Below are positions 53,590 to 63,938 of a DNA stretch of 64,000 bases, piece after piece. Within the stretch, counting starts at the first letter, position 1. Each line of letters begins with the position of its first letter. Below the pieces are notes generated by a model that did not search any database, had not been told where the DNA came from, and saw nothing but the letters and a program-made list of their open reading frames with translations. Origin of the DNA: Alicyclobacillus fructus (lineage in GTDB: Bacteria; Bacillota; Bacilli; Alicyclobacillales; Alicyclobacillaceae); assembly GCF_017329605.1 (NCBI RefSeq), contig NZ_JAFMTY010000006.1, positions 1-64,000 of the forward strand, written 5' to 3'. A program made the translations under genes and the position numbers.

Positions 53590-54573
53590 TCAGGAACGGA
53601 GCGTATCCCTCGCGAGCGTCGCCGGAGGCATCACCGCGGGCCGCTCGTCGACCACATCTTCCACGGTCTTCAACCGGTATCCCCGCGCCTCGAGCCAACG
53701 GATCACCGCCGGCAGCGCCTCGACGGTCGACCTCGTCGGATGCATCAGAACAAGCGCCCCGGGCTCGGCCCCCCGTTGCACCCGCTGCACGATGACTTCC
53801 GGCGGCGGATTCCTCCAGTCCACGGTGTCCGCGGTCCAGAGGATGGCGTACATGCCGCGCGACTTGGCGAGCGGCGCCAGCCGGGCATCGTACGATCCGG
53901 CAGGCGGAGCGATGAGGCGAGGTCGTCTGCCGGTGATGGCTTCGAGGATCCGGTTGGTCTCGTCGAGCTGCGCGCCGAGCTTCGCATCGGACAGCCGCCG
54001 AAAATCGGGATGTCCGGAACCGTGCGATTCCACCGCATGACCGTCCCGGGCCATGGAGCGGACGAGATCGGGAAACTTTTTCGCCCAAGCGCCATCCACG
54101 AAGAAGGTGGCCTTCACGTGCGCGTCGCGAAACACCTGCAGCATCTTCGGCACGTACGCCTCGCCCCACGACACGTTCACCATGAGCGCCACCGATTTTT
54201 CCTGCGCAGGGCCGCGATAGATCACGTCAGGCGGGAGATCTTGAAGCCGCACGGCCGGCGGCACGAGCCGCCAGACGAGGTGCACCGCTCCGTCGCCCGA
54301 ACGTGCCGTCTCTCGTTCGCTGGCCGGGACGTCGAGCGCGAAGCCCGCCAGTCCCGGGATGTTGTGCCAGACGCGATCGCGCCGGGCGTCGACGGGCGGG
54401 CTGCTCCACGCGCGGCTCACGCCCTCCCACAGCCGCGCCGATGGAAGAGGCGCGGGGCGGGCAGGCGCCTGCGCGCGCACCGGGAGCGCGGCGCCCATCA
54501 TCCAGGTGGACACGCCAACCATCAGACAAAGGCAAAGATGCCTGGCTTGCAACGAGCATCCCTCCATCCGCAT
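53590..54573 (-). CDS. ylxY: YlxY-like polysaccharide deacetylase, probably inactive
   Basis: An exported protein of about 327 residues. A signal peptide (hydrophobic about residues 13-32, cut after AQA) precedes a spacer and a NodB-homology domain. The zinc pair SHGSGHPDF is present, but the usual catalytic TFDDGP is replaced by NVSWGEAY, as in B. subtilis YlxY, so hydrolytic activity is doubtful. APPAGSYD and LMHP motifs remain. Starts at 54576, 54573 and 54567 are possible, and none has a good ribosome site. It lies between mlpA and pnp as in B. subtilis. Confidence 0.88.
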   Translation of the reverse strand: MRMEGCSLQARHLCLCLMVGVSTWMMGAALPVRAQAPARPAPLPSARLWEGVSRAWSSPPVDARRDRVWHNIPGLAGFALDVPASERETARSGDGAVHLVWRLVPPAVRLQDLPPDVIYRGPAQEKSVALMVNVSWGEAYVPKMLQVFRDAHVKATFFVDGAWAKKFPDLVRSMARDGHAVESHGSGHPDFRRLSDAKLGAQLDETNRILEAITGRRPRLIAPPAGSYDARLAPLAKSRGMYAILWTADTVDWRNPPPEVIVQRVQRGAEPGALVLMHPTRSTVEALPAVIRWLEARGYRLKTVEDVVDERPAVMPPATLARDTLRS

Positions 54574-54610
54574 CACGCGGATTAGGATGCCTCCACGCGC
54601 GGGCGGTCAA

Positions 54611-56821
54611 TCACGGGTGGTTCCTGCGCGGCGCGGGCCTCGGACCGGCGCTGTGACCTTGATCCTTCCGCGACTGCCCGCCCTGCTGCGGTCCGCGGCC
54701 GGGTCCTGTCGACGAACGGGGCGGCTGCGGCGGCGCAGGCGGCTGCATCGCCTTCAGCACCTCTTTGCGGGACAGGTTGATTCGGCCCTGGCTGTCGATC
54801 TCGGTCACCTTGACCGTCAGGGTGTCGCCCACCTGGCACACATCCTCGACCTTCGCCACGCGATTCAGGTCGAGTTGCGAAATGTGCACGAGGCCCTCCT
54901 TGCCGGGCAGGATCTCGACGAATGCCCCGTACTTCTCCACGCGCGTCACCTTGCCCGTGTACGTGGCGCCGACCTCGACTTCGCGGACGATGTTCTCGAC
55001 CATCTCGCGAGCCCGGTTCGCCTGTTCCGCATCGGTGCTGTGAATGTAGACGCGGCCGTCCTGCTCGATATCGATCTTGACGCCGGTCTCTTCGATGATC
55101 TTGTTGATGACGCGCCCGCCCGGGCCGATCACGTCTCGGATTTTGTCAGGGTGGATCTTGACGGTGATGACCCTCGGCGCAAACTTCGAAAGATCGGCGC
55201 GCGGTTCCGAGATGGCCTCCATCATCTTGCTCAAGATATACATCCGGCCTTCTCGCGCCTGCTTCAGCGCGCGCTCGAGAATGGAGCGGTCAATGCCGCT
55301 GATCTTGATGTCCATCTGCAGCGCGGTGACGCCCCGCTCCGTGCCCGCAACCTTGAAGTCCATGTCGCCGAGATGATCCTCAATCCCTTGGATGTCGCTC
55401 AGGATGGCGACCTGATCGCCCTCTTTGACCAGTCCCATCGCGATGCCCGCCACCGGCGCCTTGATGGGCACGCCCGCATCCATGAGCGCCATGGTGCTGC
55501 CACAGATGCTCGCCTGGGACGTCGAGCCGTTCGACTCGAGGATCTCCGACACCACGCGGATGGCGTATGGAAACTCCTCCGGGGAGGGGATGACGGGATC
55601 GAGCGCGCGCTCTCCCAGGGCCCCGTGGCCGATATCCCGGCGGCTCGGCGCCCGGAGGGGCTTCGCCTCGCCAACGCTGAAGGGCGGAAAATTGTAGTGA
55701 TGCATGTATCGATTGGACTTCTCCAGCTCCAGGCCATCGAGCAGTTGCTCGTCGCCCATCGAGCCGAGGGTACAGACGGAAAGCGCCTGCGTCTGTCCGC
55801 GCGTAAACAGCGCAGACCCATGCGTCCGCGGCAACAGGCCCACCTCGCACGAGATGGGGCGAATCTCGTCCAGGCGCCTGCCGTCGGGGCGGATGCCCTC
55901 GCGCAAAATGGCCTCGCGCACCCGTTCCTTCAGGATGGTGTGCATGACTTCGGCGATGTCCGCCTCTTTCTCGGGGAACGCCTCCTTGAAGTGCTCCAAC
56001 ACTTCGGCGTTGAGGTTGGCGAGCGCCTCTTCGCGCGCGAGCTTGTCCGGGTTGCGAACCGCCGCGTTGACCTTGTCGGTGGCGTACTCGCGCACGGCGG
56101 CCTCAAGCTCCGGATCCACTTTGTGGAGTTCCACTTCGCGCTTCTTCACGCCGACCTTTTCGGCGAACGCGTTGATTTCATCGCAGATGGTCTGAATCAC
56201 CTGATGGCCGTACAGGATGGCCTCGAGCACGACCTCCTCGGGCACTTGATTCGCCCCGGCCTCCACCATCACGATGGCGTCCTTCGTTCCCGCGACGACC
56301 AGATGCAGATCGCTTTTCTCCGACTGCTCGACGGTGGGGTTGATGACGAATTGGCCGTCCACAAGTCCCACGATCACGCCGCCAATCGGACCGTTGAAGG
56401 GAATGTCGGAGATGGTGAGCGACGCGGACGTGCCGATCATCGCAGCGATCTCCGGCGCGCAGTCCTGATCGACCGACAGGACGAGATCGACAATCTGGAC
56501 GTCGTTCCGAAATCCCTCAGGGAAGAGCGGACGAATCGGCCGGTCGATGAGTCGAGACGCCAAGATGGCGTGCTCACTCGGCCTTCCCTCGCGCTTGATA
56601 AAGCCGCCGGGAATTTTCCCGACCGCGTAGAGCCGTTCTTCATAGTTCACGGTGAGCGGGAAAAAGTCGAGCTCCTTCGGCTCCTTCGACGCTGTCACCG
56701 TGGCCAACACCACGGTTTCACCGTACTGAACGTGGACCGCAGCCGTCGCCTGCCGGGCCAGTTTCCCAGTCTCCAGGACAAAACGCCGGCCCGCCACTTC
56801 AAACTCATGGCGAACCACCAT
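54611..56821 (-). CDS. pnp: polyribonucleotide nucleotidyltransferase
   Basis: PNPase (736 residues) degrades RNA 3'-5' with phosphate. Two RNase PH domains ([25 protein letters not shown]), the helical linker, a KH domain ([17 protein letters not shown]) and an S1 domain ([17 protein letters not shown]) are in order. A Pro/Gln-rich tail of about 40 residues follows. AGGAGG precedes ATG 56821. It follows rpsO with only a short hairpin between. Confidence 0.98.
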   Translation of the reverse strand: MVVRHEFEVAGRRFVLETGKLARQATAAVHVQYGETVVLATVTASKEPKELDFFPLTVNYEERLYAVGKIPGGFIKREGRPSEHAILASRLIDRPIRPLFPEGFRNDVQIVDLVLSVDQDCAPEIAAMIGTSASLTISDIPFNGPIGGVIVGLVDGQFVINPTVEQSEKSDLHLVVAGTKDAIVMVEAGANQVPEEVVLEAILYGHQVIQTICDEINAFAEKVGVKKREVELHKVDPELEAAVREYATDKVNAAVRNPDKLAREEALANLNAEVLEHFKEAFPEKEADIAEVMHTILKERVREAILREGIRPDGRRLDEIRPISCEVGLLPRTHGSALFTRGQTQALSVCTLGSMGDEQLLDGLELEKSNRYMHHYNFPPFSVGEAKPLRAPSRRDIGHGALGERALDPVIPSPEEFPYAIRVVSEILESNGSTSQASICGSTMALMDAGVPIKAPVAGIAMGLVKEGDQVAILSDIQGIEDHLGDMDFKVAGTERGVTALQMDIKISGIDRSILERALKQAREGRMYILSKMMEAISEPRADLSKFAPRVITVKIHPDKIRDVIGPGGRVINKIIEETGVKIDIEQDGRVYIHSTDAEQANRAREMVENIVREVEVGATYTGKVTRVEKYGAFVEILPGKEGLVHISQLDLNRVAKVEDVCQVGDTLTVKVTEIDSQGRINLSRKEVLKAMQPPAPPQPPRSSTGPGRGPQQGGQSRKDQGHSAGPRPAPRRNHP

Positions 56822-56902
56822 GCATCTCCAACCTCCTGCCATCTCAAGCGGCGAAACGCCGCACGCCATGCTATGTACAAACGGGGGTCTTCCGCCACAC
56901 AT

Positions 56903-56927
56903 GCAAAAGAAGCGGGCCGAAGCCCGC
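56903..56927 (-). terminator. short hairpin between rpsO and pnp
   Basis: GCGGGC (56912-56917) pairs with GCCCGC (56922-56927) around a TTCG-type tetraloop, followed on the minus strand by TTCTTTT. It is a plausible leaky terminator or processing site, allowing rpsO-pnp read-through. Confidence 0.6.
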
Positions 56928-56933
56928 CTCGTC

Positions 56934-57200
56934 TCAGTGGCGCAATCCGAGGGATTCAATCAACTGCCGGTACCGGTTGATGTCCTTCTTCCGCAGGTAA
57001 TTCAACAGGTTGCGGCGACGGCCGATCAACTTGTAGAGGCCGCGGCGCGAGTGATGATCCTTCTTGTGAACGCGGAAGTGCTCCGTGAGCGAGTTGATGC
57101 GCTCCGTCAAAAGCGCGATCTGCACTTCCGGCGACCCGGTGTCGAGATCGTGCAACTGGTACTTTGCGATGATTTCCTTCTTCTTGTCCGATTCGAGCAT
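56934..57200 (-). CDS. rpsO: 30S ribosomal protein S15
   Basis: S15 (88 residues) binds 16S rRNA helices 20-22. [41 protein letters not shown] and [12 protein letters not shown] are the family hallmarks. AAGGAGG precedes ATG 57200. S15 commonly represses its own translation through its leader; the roughly 100-base leader here could do so, but I did not resolve its fold. Confidence 0.98.
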   Translation of the reverse strand: MLESDKKKEIIAKYQLHDLDTGSPEVQIALLTERINSLTEHFRVHKKDHHSRRGLYKLIGRRRNLLNYLRKKDINRYRQLIESLGLRH

Positions 57201-57296
57201 GGAAATCCTCCTTGAACGTGAAAATCGCTGCATCGAAGAACAGGCCGGAGGCTCCTGATCCGCGGTGCAGTTCATCGTGTTGCGCACACGGTCATC

Positions 57297-57305
57297 ACTA
57301 TACCA
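57297..57305 (-). promoter_or_regulatory. extended -10 promoter of rpsO
   Basis: On the minus strand TGGTATAGT (57305-57297) is an extended -10 (TGnTATAGT). A weak TGGCAT lies 17 bases before it. Transcription would start about 90 bases before rpsO. The remaining stretch to ribF (57306-57441) shows only small GC-rich repeats. Confidence 0.5.
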
Positions 57306-57441
57306 TATTGCCCAAAGCAATGCCAGTCGTAAGCGCCCGATCGGCCCTGACGCGATGACAAGCGAGGAAAGGCTGCCGCCTTAGGGGAGATCCCCGCGCG
57401 CCGCGCGTGCGGCGTCAAGGAAGAGACGGTCGCGCCCAGGG

Positions 57442-58395
57442 TCAAGCGGAAGGCAGACCGCTCGTCAGGCCGACCATGGAGCGCGCAGCCTCACAGTCGC
57501 GAGCGATTTGCCCTTTCAGCGCCTCCAGCCCGTCAAACTTCATCTCGTCGCGGATCCGGCGGAGAAACGAGACGCGAAGCGTCTTTCCGTACAAATCGCC
57601 GTCGAAGCCGAGCAAGTGCACTTCCAGCTGAAAGCTGCGGCCGTCGACCGTCGGACGGTATCCAGCGTTCAGCACGCCAAACGCGTGTGCCGAACAGGCG
57701 CCCTCGGCCTCTTCCACTTCCACAAACACGGCATAGACGCCGCTTTTGGGCAACACGTACTCGTCGATGCCGCCGAGATTGGCGGTCGGAAAGCCAAGGG
57801 TCCGGCCGCGCTTGTCTCCGTGGACGACTTGGCCCGAGATGACGTACGGCCTGCCGAGGAGGGCCAGCGCCGCCTCCACGCGTCCTTCGCGCAGGTGCTC
57901 GCGAATGCGGGAACTCGAGATCTTATGCCCGTGCTCTTCCACCGGCTCGACCACGTGCACGTCGAAGCCCCTGTTGCGGCCGAGATCGCGCAGCACGTCG
58001 ACGGTGCCTTGCCCGCCGCGCCCGAATCGAAAATCGGGTCCGACCACCACGTGGCGCACCCGGAGCGGCACCAGATAGCCGTCCACAAAGGCCGCCGGCT
58101 CAAGCTGCTGAAACGGGCGATCGAAGCGAGCGACGTAAAACGCGTCGACGCCGAGTTCCTTGAAGATGCGGACCCGTTCCCTGCGAGGGGTGAGCCACCT
58201 GGCGTACTCCGGGTTTCCCGTCAACGCGTACGTCGGGTGCGGCTCGAAGCTCATCACGGCCAGCCGCTCGTCAGGTGCCTGCAAATCGCGCGCGGCGTTG
58301 AGAATGGCCCGATGCCCCAAGTGCACGCCATCAAATTTCCCGATGGCCAGAACCTGCGGCGCGGGAGAAACCGGTGCCTGGCCCTCCATGACCAT
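57442..58395 (-). CDS. ribF: bifunctional riboflavin kinase/FAD synthetase
   Basis: RibF (317 residues) makes FMN and then FAD. The N-terminal nucleotidyltransferase has GKFDGVHLGH and the SSSRIREHL motif, and the C-terminal kinase has GDKRGRTLGFPTANL. The frame stays open far upstream through truB, but only the part from about 58395 is RibF; ATG 58395 or 58389 is the start. It lies 13 bases after truB, as in the truB-ribF-rpsO order of Bacillus. Confidence 0.96.
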   Translation of the reverse strand: MVMEGQAPVSPAPQVLAIGKFDGVHLGHRAILNAARDLQAPDERLAVMSFEPHPTYALTGNPEYARWLTPRRERVRIFKELGVDAFYVARFDRPFQQLEPAAFVDGYLVPLRVRHVVVGPDFRFGRGGQGTVDVLRDLGRNRGFDVHVVEPVEEHGHKISSSRIREHLREGRVEAALALLGRPYVISGQVVHGDKRGRTLGFPTANLGGIDEYVLPKSGVYAVFVEVEEAEGACSAHAFGVLNAGYRPTVDGRSFQLEVHLLGFDGDLYGKTLRVSFLRRIRDEMKFDGLEALKGQIARDCEAARSMVGLTSGLPSA

Positions 58396-58408
58396 CCATT
58401 CCACGGAC

Positions 58409-59317
58409 TCATCCCCTCTTCCAAAACACCTTCTTCGGTCGAACGGCAGCGGGCTTCCGATCCATCGCCTCGCCGACGGCGGCCACCGTGCCAGCGTAAA
58501 CCACGAGGACGAGATCGCCCGGCGACAGCGCCAGCGCCTCGCCCACTTCCACGGCCTGGCCGTTGGCGAGGCGCTCCATGGCTTCGCGCGAAGGATGCCA
58601 AAGCGGCAGGCCGTCCAGATACAGGAGCGGATCGCGCAAATGGAACGCCGGCTCGTCCGATGCCAGCCAGTCGTCGAGGGGAATCGCGTCTTCGATGCGC
58701 GCGCTGCCAATCGCGAGCCGGCGAAGCGACCGCATGTGCGCGGGCACGCCGAGCAACTCGCCGAGATCGCGGCACAGCGCTCGCACATAGGTGCCTTTGG
58801 AGCAAACCACGCGAAAACGGGCGACGGCGATCTCGCCCTCGTGCTGCAGCCCGTCGAGGGTGAACGCCCGGACGCGAACCGTCCGCTCGGGAAGTTCCAC
58901 GCGCTTTCCCTGGCGGGCGAGATCGTAGGCCCGCTTGCCATCGACGTGGACCGCGGAATACTGCGGCGGCCGTTGTCGGATGTCGCCCGTGAGCTTGGAG
59001 GCGGCTTCCCGCACGGCGTCGAGGTGAAGATCCTTCGCGGACGCTTGCGCGATGACCTGGCCTTCCGCGTCGTCGCTGTCGGTCCCGACGCCAAAGACCA
59101 CCGTGCCACTGTACTCCTTGTCGCCCTGGCCGAGGTACTCGAGCAGTCGAGTCACACGGCCCACGCAGATCATCAAAAGGCCCGTCGCCATCGGGTCGAG
59201 CGTTCCCGCGTGGCCGACGCGGCGCACGCCGAGCTTGCGCCGGACGCGATCCACCACGTCATGCGACGTCATCCCCTGTGGCTTGTCGACGAGCAACACG
59301 CCTTCTAGTTCTTGCAC
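58409..59317 (-). CDS. truB: tRNA pseudouridine(55) synthase
   Basis: TruB (302 residues) forms pseudouridine 55 in the T-loop of tRNAs. LLVDKPQGMTSHDVV, the catalytic Asp in GHAGTLDPMATG and YSAVHVDGKRAYDLAR are conserved, and a PUA-like C-terminal segment follows. The GTG at 59317 overlaps nrnA by 13 bases. Confidence 0.97.
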   Translation of the reverse strand: MQELEGVLLVDKPQGMTSHDVVDRVRRKLGVRRVGHAGTLDPMATGLLMICVGRVTRLLEYLGQGDKEYSGTVVFGVGTDSDDAEGQVIAQASAKDLHLDAVREAASKLTGDIRQRPPQYSAVHVDGKRAYDLARQGKRVELPERTVRVRAFTLDGLQHEGEIAVARFRVVCSKGTYVRALCRDLGELLGVPAHMRSLRRLAIGSARIEDAIPLDDWLASDEPAFHLRDPLLYLDGLPLWHPSREAMERLANGQAVEVGEALALSPGDLVLVVYAGTVAAVGEAMDRKPAAVRPKKVFWKRG

Positions 59318-60324
59318 GTTTCATCCACTTCCCGCAAAGCGGCGATCACGGCCGCTTCCACGGCCCGTTTCGCCTCTTCCAAGGTGCCTTCGAGGACGCA
59401 TCCCGCTGCGCGCGCGTGCCCTCCTCCGCCGAACCGCTGCGCGATGGAAGCCACGTCCACGCGCCGCTTGGAGCGGAGGCTCGCCTTGATCAGGCCGTCC
59501 GGGCGCTCTCGCAGCAACACGCCCACCTCGACCGTCTCCACGGAGCGCGCAAAGCCCACGAGGCCCTCGACGTCGTCCTCGCTGGCGTTGCACGACGCGA
59601 GCATCGCCTGGCTCACCAGGATGAACGCGTACCGGCCGTCCGGCGCAAGGGTCATGTCGCGCAGGGCGATCTGCAACAGCCTCATCTGCTCGAGCGTGCG
59701 CGCCTCAAGCGCGGGCTCTGCGATGTCGTACGGCTGCACGCCGCTCGCCAGGAGTTCGGCCGCGATTTGGTGCACCTCGCGCGTCGTGTTCGGATAACTG
59801 AACCCGCCCGTGTCGGTCAGGATGCCTGTGTAAAGACACTTGGCCAGATCGACGGCGAGGGGGATGTCGAGCGCCCGCGCCACGTGATAGAGCACCTCGC
59901 ACGTGGCGGCCGCCTGCGGATCGACGCAAACCACCCATCCGTAGCCAGGATTGGTCTGGTGATGATCGATGTTCACCAACAACCGATCCGCCGCGAGAAG
60001 CGGCGCGACCGGCGCGAAGCGCTGTTCATCGGCGCAGTCGACCGCGACGACGTGCCGGAACTGGCGCGACGCGAAATCTTCGACCGCTTGGATGCGATCG
60101 TACATCGGCAGGAAGCGGAACCGCGGGGGCAATGCCTCTCCGGCCGCGATCGCGTATCGCTTGCCCAGCGCGTCCAGCATGTGCGCCACCGCCAGGGCGC
60201 TCCCCAGCGCATCACCGTCGGGCCGCTCGTGCGTGACAATCAGCCAGTCATCGAGGCTGCGAAGTGCCTCCGCAGCGCGCGCGATCGCGCCCTTGTCCCG
60301 TGGCTCGGGCTGCCAACTCGTCAT
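59305..60324 (-). CDS. nrnA: DHH-family nanoRNase/pAp phosphatase NrnA
   Basis: A 339-residue DHH-DHHA1 phosphoesterase that degrades RNA oligomers of a few nucleotides and hydrolyses pAp. The metal motifs are THERPDGDALGS, VAVDCAD, NIDHHQTN and TGILTDTGGF; the DHHA1 substrate motif is GGGGHARAAGC. It sits between rbfA and truB, where many Bacillota have it, unlike B. subtilis. Confidence 0.96.
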   Translation of the reverse strand: MTSWQPEPRDKGAIARAAEALRSLDDWLIVTHERPDGDALGSALAVAHMLDALGKRYAIAAGEALPPRFRFLPMYDRIQAVEDFASRQFRHVVAVDCADEQRFAPVAPLLAADRLLVNIDHHQTNPGYGWVVCVDPQAAATCEVLYHVARALDIPLAVDLAKCLYTGILTDTGGFSYPNTTREVHQIAAELLASGVQPYDIAEPALEARTLEQMRLLQIALRDMTLAPDGRYAFILVSQAMLASCNASEDDVEGLVGFARSVETVEVGVLLRERPDGLIKASLRSKRRVDVASIAQRFGGGGHARAAGCVLEGTLEEAKRAVEAAVIAALREVDETCKN

Positions 60325-60345
60325 TCCGTGACTCCCCTCGGCCGC

Positions 60346-60702
60346 TCAATCGTTCGCTTCATTCTCCTTCAGCGACTTCAGCACTTGCTCAATGCGCTCG
60401 CTGTACTCGCCCGACTCGTCGAGGCGAAACACGAGTTCCGGCGCGATGCGCATGTGCAGCCTTCGCGCGATCTCGCCGCGAATGAATCCCGCCGCTTTCG
60501 TCAGGACCCCGAGCGTGGCGTCCTTGTCGGCCTCCTGGCCGTACACGCTCACGTAAATCTTGGCGTGCTGGAGATCGCCCGAGACCTCCACGCGCGTGAT
60601 GGTCACAAAGCCAATCCGCGGATCCTTCAAATCGTGCTGAAGGATGTCCGCGAGCTCCTTTTTCATCTGTTCGGCCACTTTCTGTGCCCGAATTCGCGTC
60701 AA
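60346..60702 (-). CDS. rbfA: 30S ribosome-binding factor A
   Basis: RbfA (118 residues) is a KH-type factor that helps mature the 16S rRNA 5' end. The family features RIRAQKVAEQMKKELADIL, DPRIGFVTITRVEVSGD and ELVFRLDES are visible. The TTG at 60702 follows GGAGGTG. It comes 29 bases after infB; the ylxP gene that lies between them in B. subtilis is absent. Confidence 0.96.
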   Translation of the reverse strand: MTRIRAQKVAEQMKKELADILQHDLKDPRIGFVTITRVEVSGDLQHAKIYVSVYGQEADKDATLGVLTKAAGFIRGEIARRLHMRIAPELVFRLDESGEYSERIEQVLKSLKENEAND

Positions 60703-60731
60703 CGTTCACGCACCTCCACGGCGTTCGCCTC

Positions 60732-63323
60732 TCACACCCGCGCGACCTGTTCCATCGTGAACGCCTCGATCACGTCGCCCACCTTGATGTCGTTGAATTT
60801 CTCGATGGTCATGCCGCACTCGTAGCCTGCCGCCACCTCGCGCACGTCATCCTTGAACCGGCGCAACGACGACAGCTTGCCTTCGTAGATGACCACGCCA
60901 TCGCGCACCACCCGCACGTCCGCGTCGCGCGGAATCCGCCCGTCCGTGACGTAGCAACCCGCGACGGTGCCCACCTTCGAGATGTTGAACGTCTCGCGCA
61001 CCTCCGCGTGGCCGACGATGACCTCCTTGTACTCCGGCGCCAGCATGCCCTTCATGGCGGATTCGATCTCCGCGATGGCGTCGTAAATCACGCGATACAG
61101 GCGGATATCGATCTTCTGCTGCTCCGCCACGCGCCTTGCGTTGGCATCCGGACGCACGTGGAAGCCGATGATGATGGCGTTCGAGGCGGAGGCGAGCTGC
61201 ACGTCGGACTCCGTGATGGCGCCGACGCCCTTGTGAATCACGCGCACCCGGACGCCCTCGACGTTGATCTTCTCGATGGACTGCACCAGCGCTTCGACCG
61301 AGCCCTGCACGTCCGCCTTCACGATCACGTTCAACTCGGCGACGTTGCCTTCCTTGATCTGGCGATACAGATCGTCCAGCGTGACGCGCGCCGTCGCCTG
61401 CATTTGTTGCCGCTCGCGCTCGAGGCGCCGCTCCACGACGGCGCGGGCGCTCTTTTCGTCGTCGTACACCACGAACAGGTCGCCGGCCTGGGGCACGCCG
61501 TTCAGCCCCTGGATCTCCACCGGCGTCGACGGCGGAGCTGCCTTCAGGCGCCGGCCATTTTCGTTCACCATCGCCCGGACGCGGCCGTACGTCGTGCCCG
61601 CGATCACGATGTCGCCCACCTTGAGCGTTCCATTCTGCACCAAAACCGTCGCCACCGGTCCGCGGCCGCGATCGAGCTTCGCCTCGATGACGGTTCCGCG
61701 CGGGCGCGCGTTCGGATTCGCCTTCAGATCCTGCATGTCGGCGACAAGCAGGACCATCTCCAGCAGGGTGTCGAGGTTCATCCGCTTGAGCGCGGAGATC
61801 TCGACGAAGACTGTGTCGCCGCCCCATTCTTCAGGGACCAGCCCGTACTGCACCAGTTCCTGCTTCACGCGGTCCGGGTTGGCGTCCGGCTTGTCGATCT
61901 TGTTGATGGCGACGATAATCGGCACATTCGCGGCCTTCGCATGGTTGATGGCCTCCACCGTCTGCGGCATGACGCCGTCGTCCGCCGCCACCACGAGAAT
62001 GGTCACGTCGGTCACCTGAGCGCCGCGCGCGCGCATGGTGGTGAACGCCTCATGCCCAGGCGTGTCGAGGAACGTGATGAGCCGCCCGCCGATCTCGACT
62101 TGGTACGCGCCGATGTGCTGCGTGATCCCACCGGCTTCGCCGGCAGCGACGCGGCTCTCGCGCAGCGCGTCGAGGAGCGTCGTCTTGCCGTGATCGACGT
62201 GGCCCATGATGGTCACCACGGGCGGCCTCGGCACGAGCTCGGACGGATCATCGGGCTCCACCAGGAGTTCGAGCGCCTCCTCGTCCACCGGCTCTTTGAC
62301 GTGCACGGTCACGCCGAGGTCGGATCCGATGAGCTCCATGGTATCCGTGTCGATGTCCTGGTTGATGGTCGCCATCACGCCGAGCATGAGCAGGCGCTTG
62401 ATGATCTCGGCGGGCTCACGCTGCAAGAGCTTCGCGAACTCGCCCACCGTCATGGGGCCCTCGACCGTCACCTCGGTCGGCAGCGGCTTCTCCTGCTTGC
62501 CCGCGCGCCGCTTCTGAGCTCGCTGCAGCTTCGTCTCATTGAATTCCTCATGCCGCTGGTACCCTTCGCGCTCCTTGCGGTCCTTCTCCTTCCGCTGCGA
62601 TCCCGGCGCCACAGGCTTCTGTTGCGCAGCCTGAGCGGCCACCACCTGCGGCGGACGAGGCGCGCGCGGAAAGCGCGAGCCGCCTCCATTCCCGGACGAC
62701 GGACGCTGGCCATCCCGGCTGCGCGCATGAGCGCGATCGCCCTGGCCCTGCTGCCCCTGCGGGCGCCCCGCATACCCGGACCGATCCCGGCTTTGCCGAT
62801 CTCCCTGACCGGTTCCCCCGTTCCGGCCGTGTCCGCCGTTTCCGCCGCGCTGACCTGCAGGCCGATCCGACCGGGGCCTATCGTCCCGGGAACGATTCGG
62901 AGAGCCCTCGCGCCGATCCCGGCCTTGCCCCTGCGCCGCGCCGCGATCGCGTCCACCGTCGCGCTCCCGCCGCGGTGGATTCGCCTGAGCGCTCGCGTGT
63001 TCCACGTCTCGTTGCCCCTGGGCTGCGCGATCGCGCCCGTTTGGCTGTCCTGACGGCGCACGGCTCTGCGCCTGTTCGGCCTGCGCCTCGGCCCTTGCCT
63101 TCTGTTGGCGCTCGCGCAATTCCTTCTCCATCTCCTGTGCACGCCTTTCTGCCGCACGACGCTTCACATCTTCAAAAAACTGTTCGACCTTCTGAATCAT
63201 CTCATCGTCCATCACGCTCATGTGATTGGCGACGGGCACGCCGAGCCGATTGAGGATGGTCAAGATCTCCTTGCTCGACATGTTCATCTGCTTTGCGTAC
63301 TCGTACACTCTCAGTTTCGTCAA
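60732..63323 (-). CDS. infB: translation initiation factor IF-2
   Basis: IF-2 (863 residues) places fMet-tRNA in the 30S P-site. An N-terminal IF2_N domain ([18 protein letters not shown]) is followed by a very Gly/Arg/Gln/Asp-rich linker (about residues 75-250), a second IF2_N ([16 protein letters not shown]) and the GTPase ([27 protein letters not shown]), then the C-terminal barrels. The TTG at 63323 is chosen for GGAGGTG seven bases upstream and the family N-terminus. Its start lies inside ylxQ. Confidence 0.97.
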   Translation of the reverse strand: MTKLRVYEYAKQMNMSSKEILTILNRLGVPVANHMSVMDDEMIQKVEQFFEDVKRRAAERRAQEMEKELRERQQKARAEAQAEQAQSRAPSGQPNGRDRAAQGQRDVEHASAQANPPRRERDGGRDRGAAQGQGRDRREGSPNRSRDDRPRSDRPAGQRGGNGGHGRNGGTGQGDRQSRDRSGYAGRPQGQQGQGDRAHARSRDGQRPSSGNGGGSRFPRAPRPPQVVAAQAAQQKPVAPGSQRKEKDRKEREGYQRHEEFNETKLQRAQKRRAGKQEKPLPTEVTVEGPMTVGEFAKLLQREPAEIIKRLLMLGVMATINQDIDTDTMELIGSDLGVTVHVKEPVDEEALELLVEPDDPSELVPRPPVVTIMGHVDHGKTTLLDALRESRVAAGEAGGITQHIGAYQVEIGGRLITFLDTPGHEAFTTMRARGAQVTDVTILVVAADDGVMPQTVEAINHAKAANVPIIVAINKIDKPDANPDRVKQELVQYGLVPEEWGGDTVFVEISALKRMNLDTLLEMVLLVADMQDLKANPNARPRGTVIEAKLDRGRGPVATVLVQNGTLKVGDIVIAGTTYGRVRAMVNENGRRLKAAPPSTPVEIQGLNGVPQAGDLFVVYDDEKSARAVVERRLERERQQMQATARVTLDDLYRQIKEGNVAELNVIVKADVQGSVEALVQSIEKINVEGVRVRVIHKGVGAITESDVQLASASNAIIIGFHVRPDANARRVAEQQKIDIRLYRVIYDAIAEIESAMKGMLAPEYKEVIVGHAEVRETFNISKVGTVAGCYVTDGRIPRDADVRVVRDGVVIYEGKLSSLRRFKDDVREVAAGYECGMTIEKFNDIKVGDVIEAFTMEQVARV

Positions 63324-63651
63324 ACGCTCCACCTCCGTGGAATTCCCCAAGCCGCGCCACGACCTCGCGCGCAAATCCAGGCTCCACGACGGCAACGGCA
63401 CCGGACGCATCCCGTCCAATGGCTCGACCGATCTCCGCTTTGGTCCCGAAACACACGACCTGAATGCCGTACGACGCCGCCTTGTCGATCAACTTCTTCC
63501 GGCCATTGTCTCCCGCGTCCTCCGCGATCATCACCAAGTGGGCCCGCCTCGTCCTCACGGCGTCCAATACGCGTTTCTGACCGTCGATCACGGCCCCAGC
63601 CCGGCGCGCCAGGCCGAGAAGCCCCAAGACCGCTTCTCTGTCAGCGCGCAT
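63202..63651 (-). CDS. ylxQ: L7Ae-family RNA-binding protein YlxQ with extended C-terminus
   Basis: A 149-residue L7Ae/L30e-type protein; B. subtilis YlxQ has about 100 residues and is thought to bind kink-turn RNA. The core is [35 protein letters not shown] and [20 protein letters not shown]. After the core, about 40 charged residues ([14 protein letters not shown]...) are read from DNA that also encodes the first 40 residues of IF-2. ATG 63651 is in a GGGACGGAG context and overlaps rnpM by 11 bases. Confidence 0.88.
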   Translation of the reverse strand: MRADREAVLGLLGLARRAGAVIDGQKRVLDAVRTRRAHLVMIAEDAGDNGRKKLIDKAASYGIQVVCFGTKAEIGRAIGRDASGAVAVVEPGFAREVVARLGEFHGGGAFDETESVRVRKADEHVEQGDLDHPQSARRARRQSHERDGR

Positions 63652-63922
63652 CTCCGTCCCCCACCAGTTGGCGGCGCAGCGCGTCATGGATCTCCTGTGG
63701 AATGGTTGTCTTCAGCGCGCGCTCCAGCGCCTTTCGCTTCACTGCCACGTTGAGACACGCTTCGCTTGGGCAGAGATAGGCGCCCCGGCCGTTCCGCTTC
63801 CCGGTCGGATCCAACAAGATGTCACCGTCGGGCGTTCGAACGACGCGCGTGAGCTCCGACTTCGGTTTCATCTCCTGGCAGCCCACGCATTTGCGAAGCG
63901 GCACCTTCCTCACGCGATTCAT
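63641..63922 (-). CDS. rnpM: YlxR/RnpM, RNase P-modulating protein
   Basis: A 93-residue DUF448 protein. KCVGCQEMKPKSEL and GRGAYLCPSEACLN are the family signatures. The YlxR family has been described as an RNA binder that modulates RNase P. GGGAGGG precedes ATG 63922. It lies between nusA and ylxQ, as in most Bacillota. Confidence 0.94.
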   Translation of the reverse strand: MNRVRKVPLRKCVGCQEMKPKSELTRVVRTPDGDILLDPTGKRNGRGAYLCPSEACLNVAVKRKALERALKTTIPQEIHDALRRQLVGDGDAR

Positions 63923-63938
63923 GCGGCGCCCTCCCGAT

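Noticed and set aside
57369-57382. Terminator after rpsO leader side or before ribF (AAGGC/GCCTT hairpin)
   Set aside because: The stem has five base pairs and lacks a U-run in either direction.
57442-59109. A 555-codon minus-strand frame as a ribF fusion protein
   Set aside because: Only the last 317 codons are RibF. The upstream part is truB read in the wrong frame.
60684-63053. A 789-codon plus-strand open frame opposite infB
   Set aside because: It mirrors the IF-2 reading frame; the translation is His/Arg/Asp/Val-rich and ends in a Pro/Ala/Ile/Leu run that is only the complement of the IF-2 linker.
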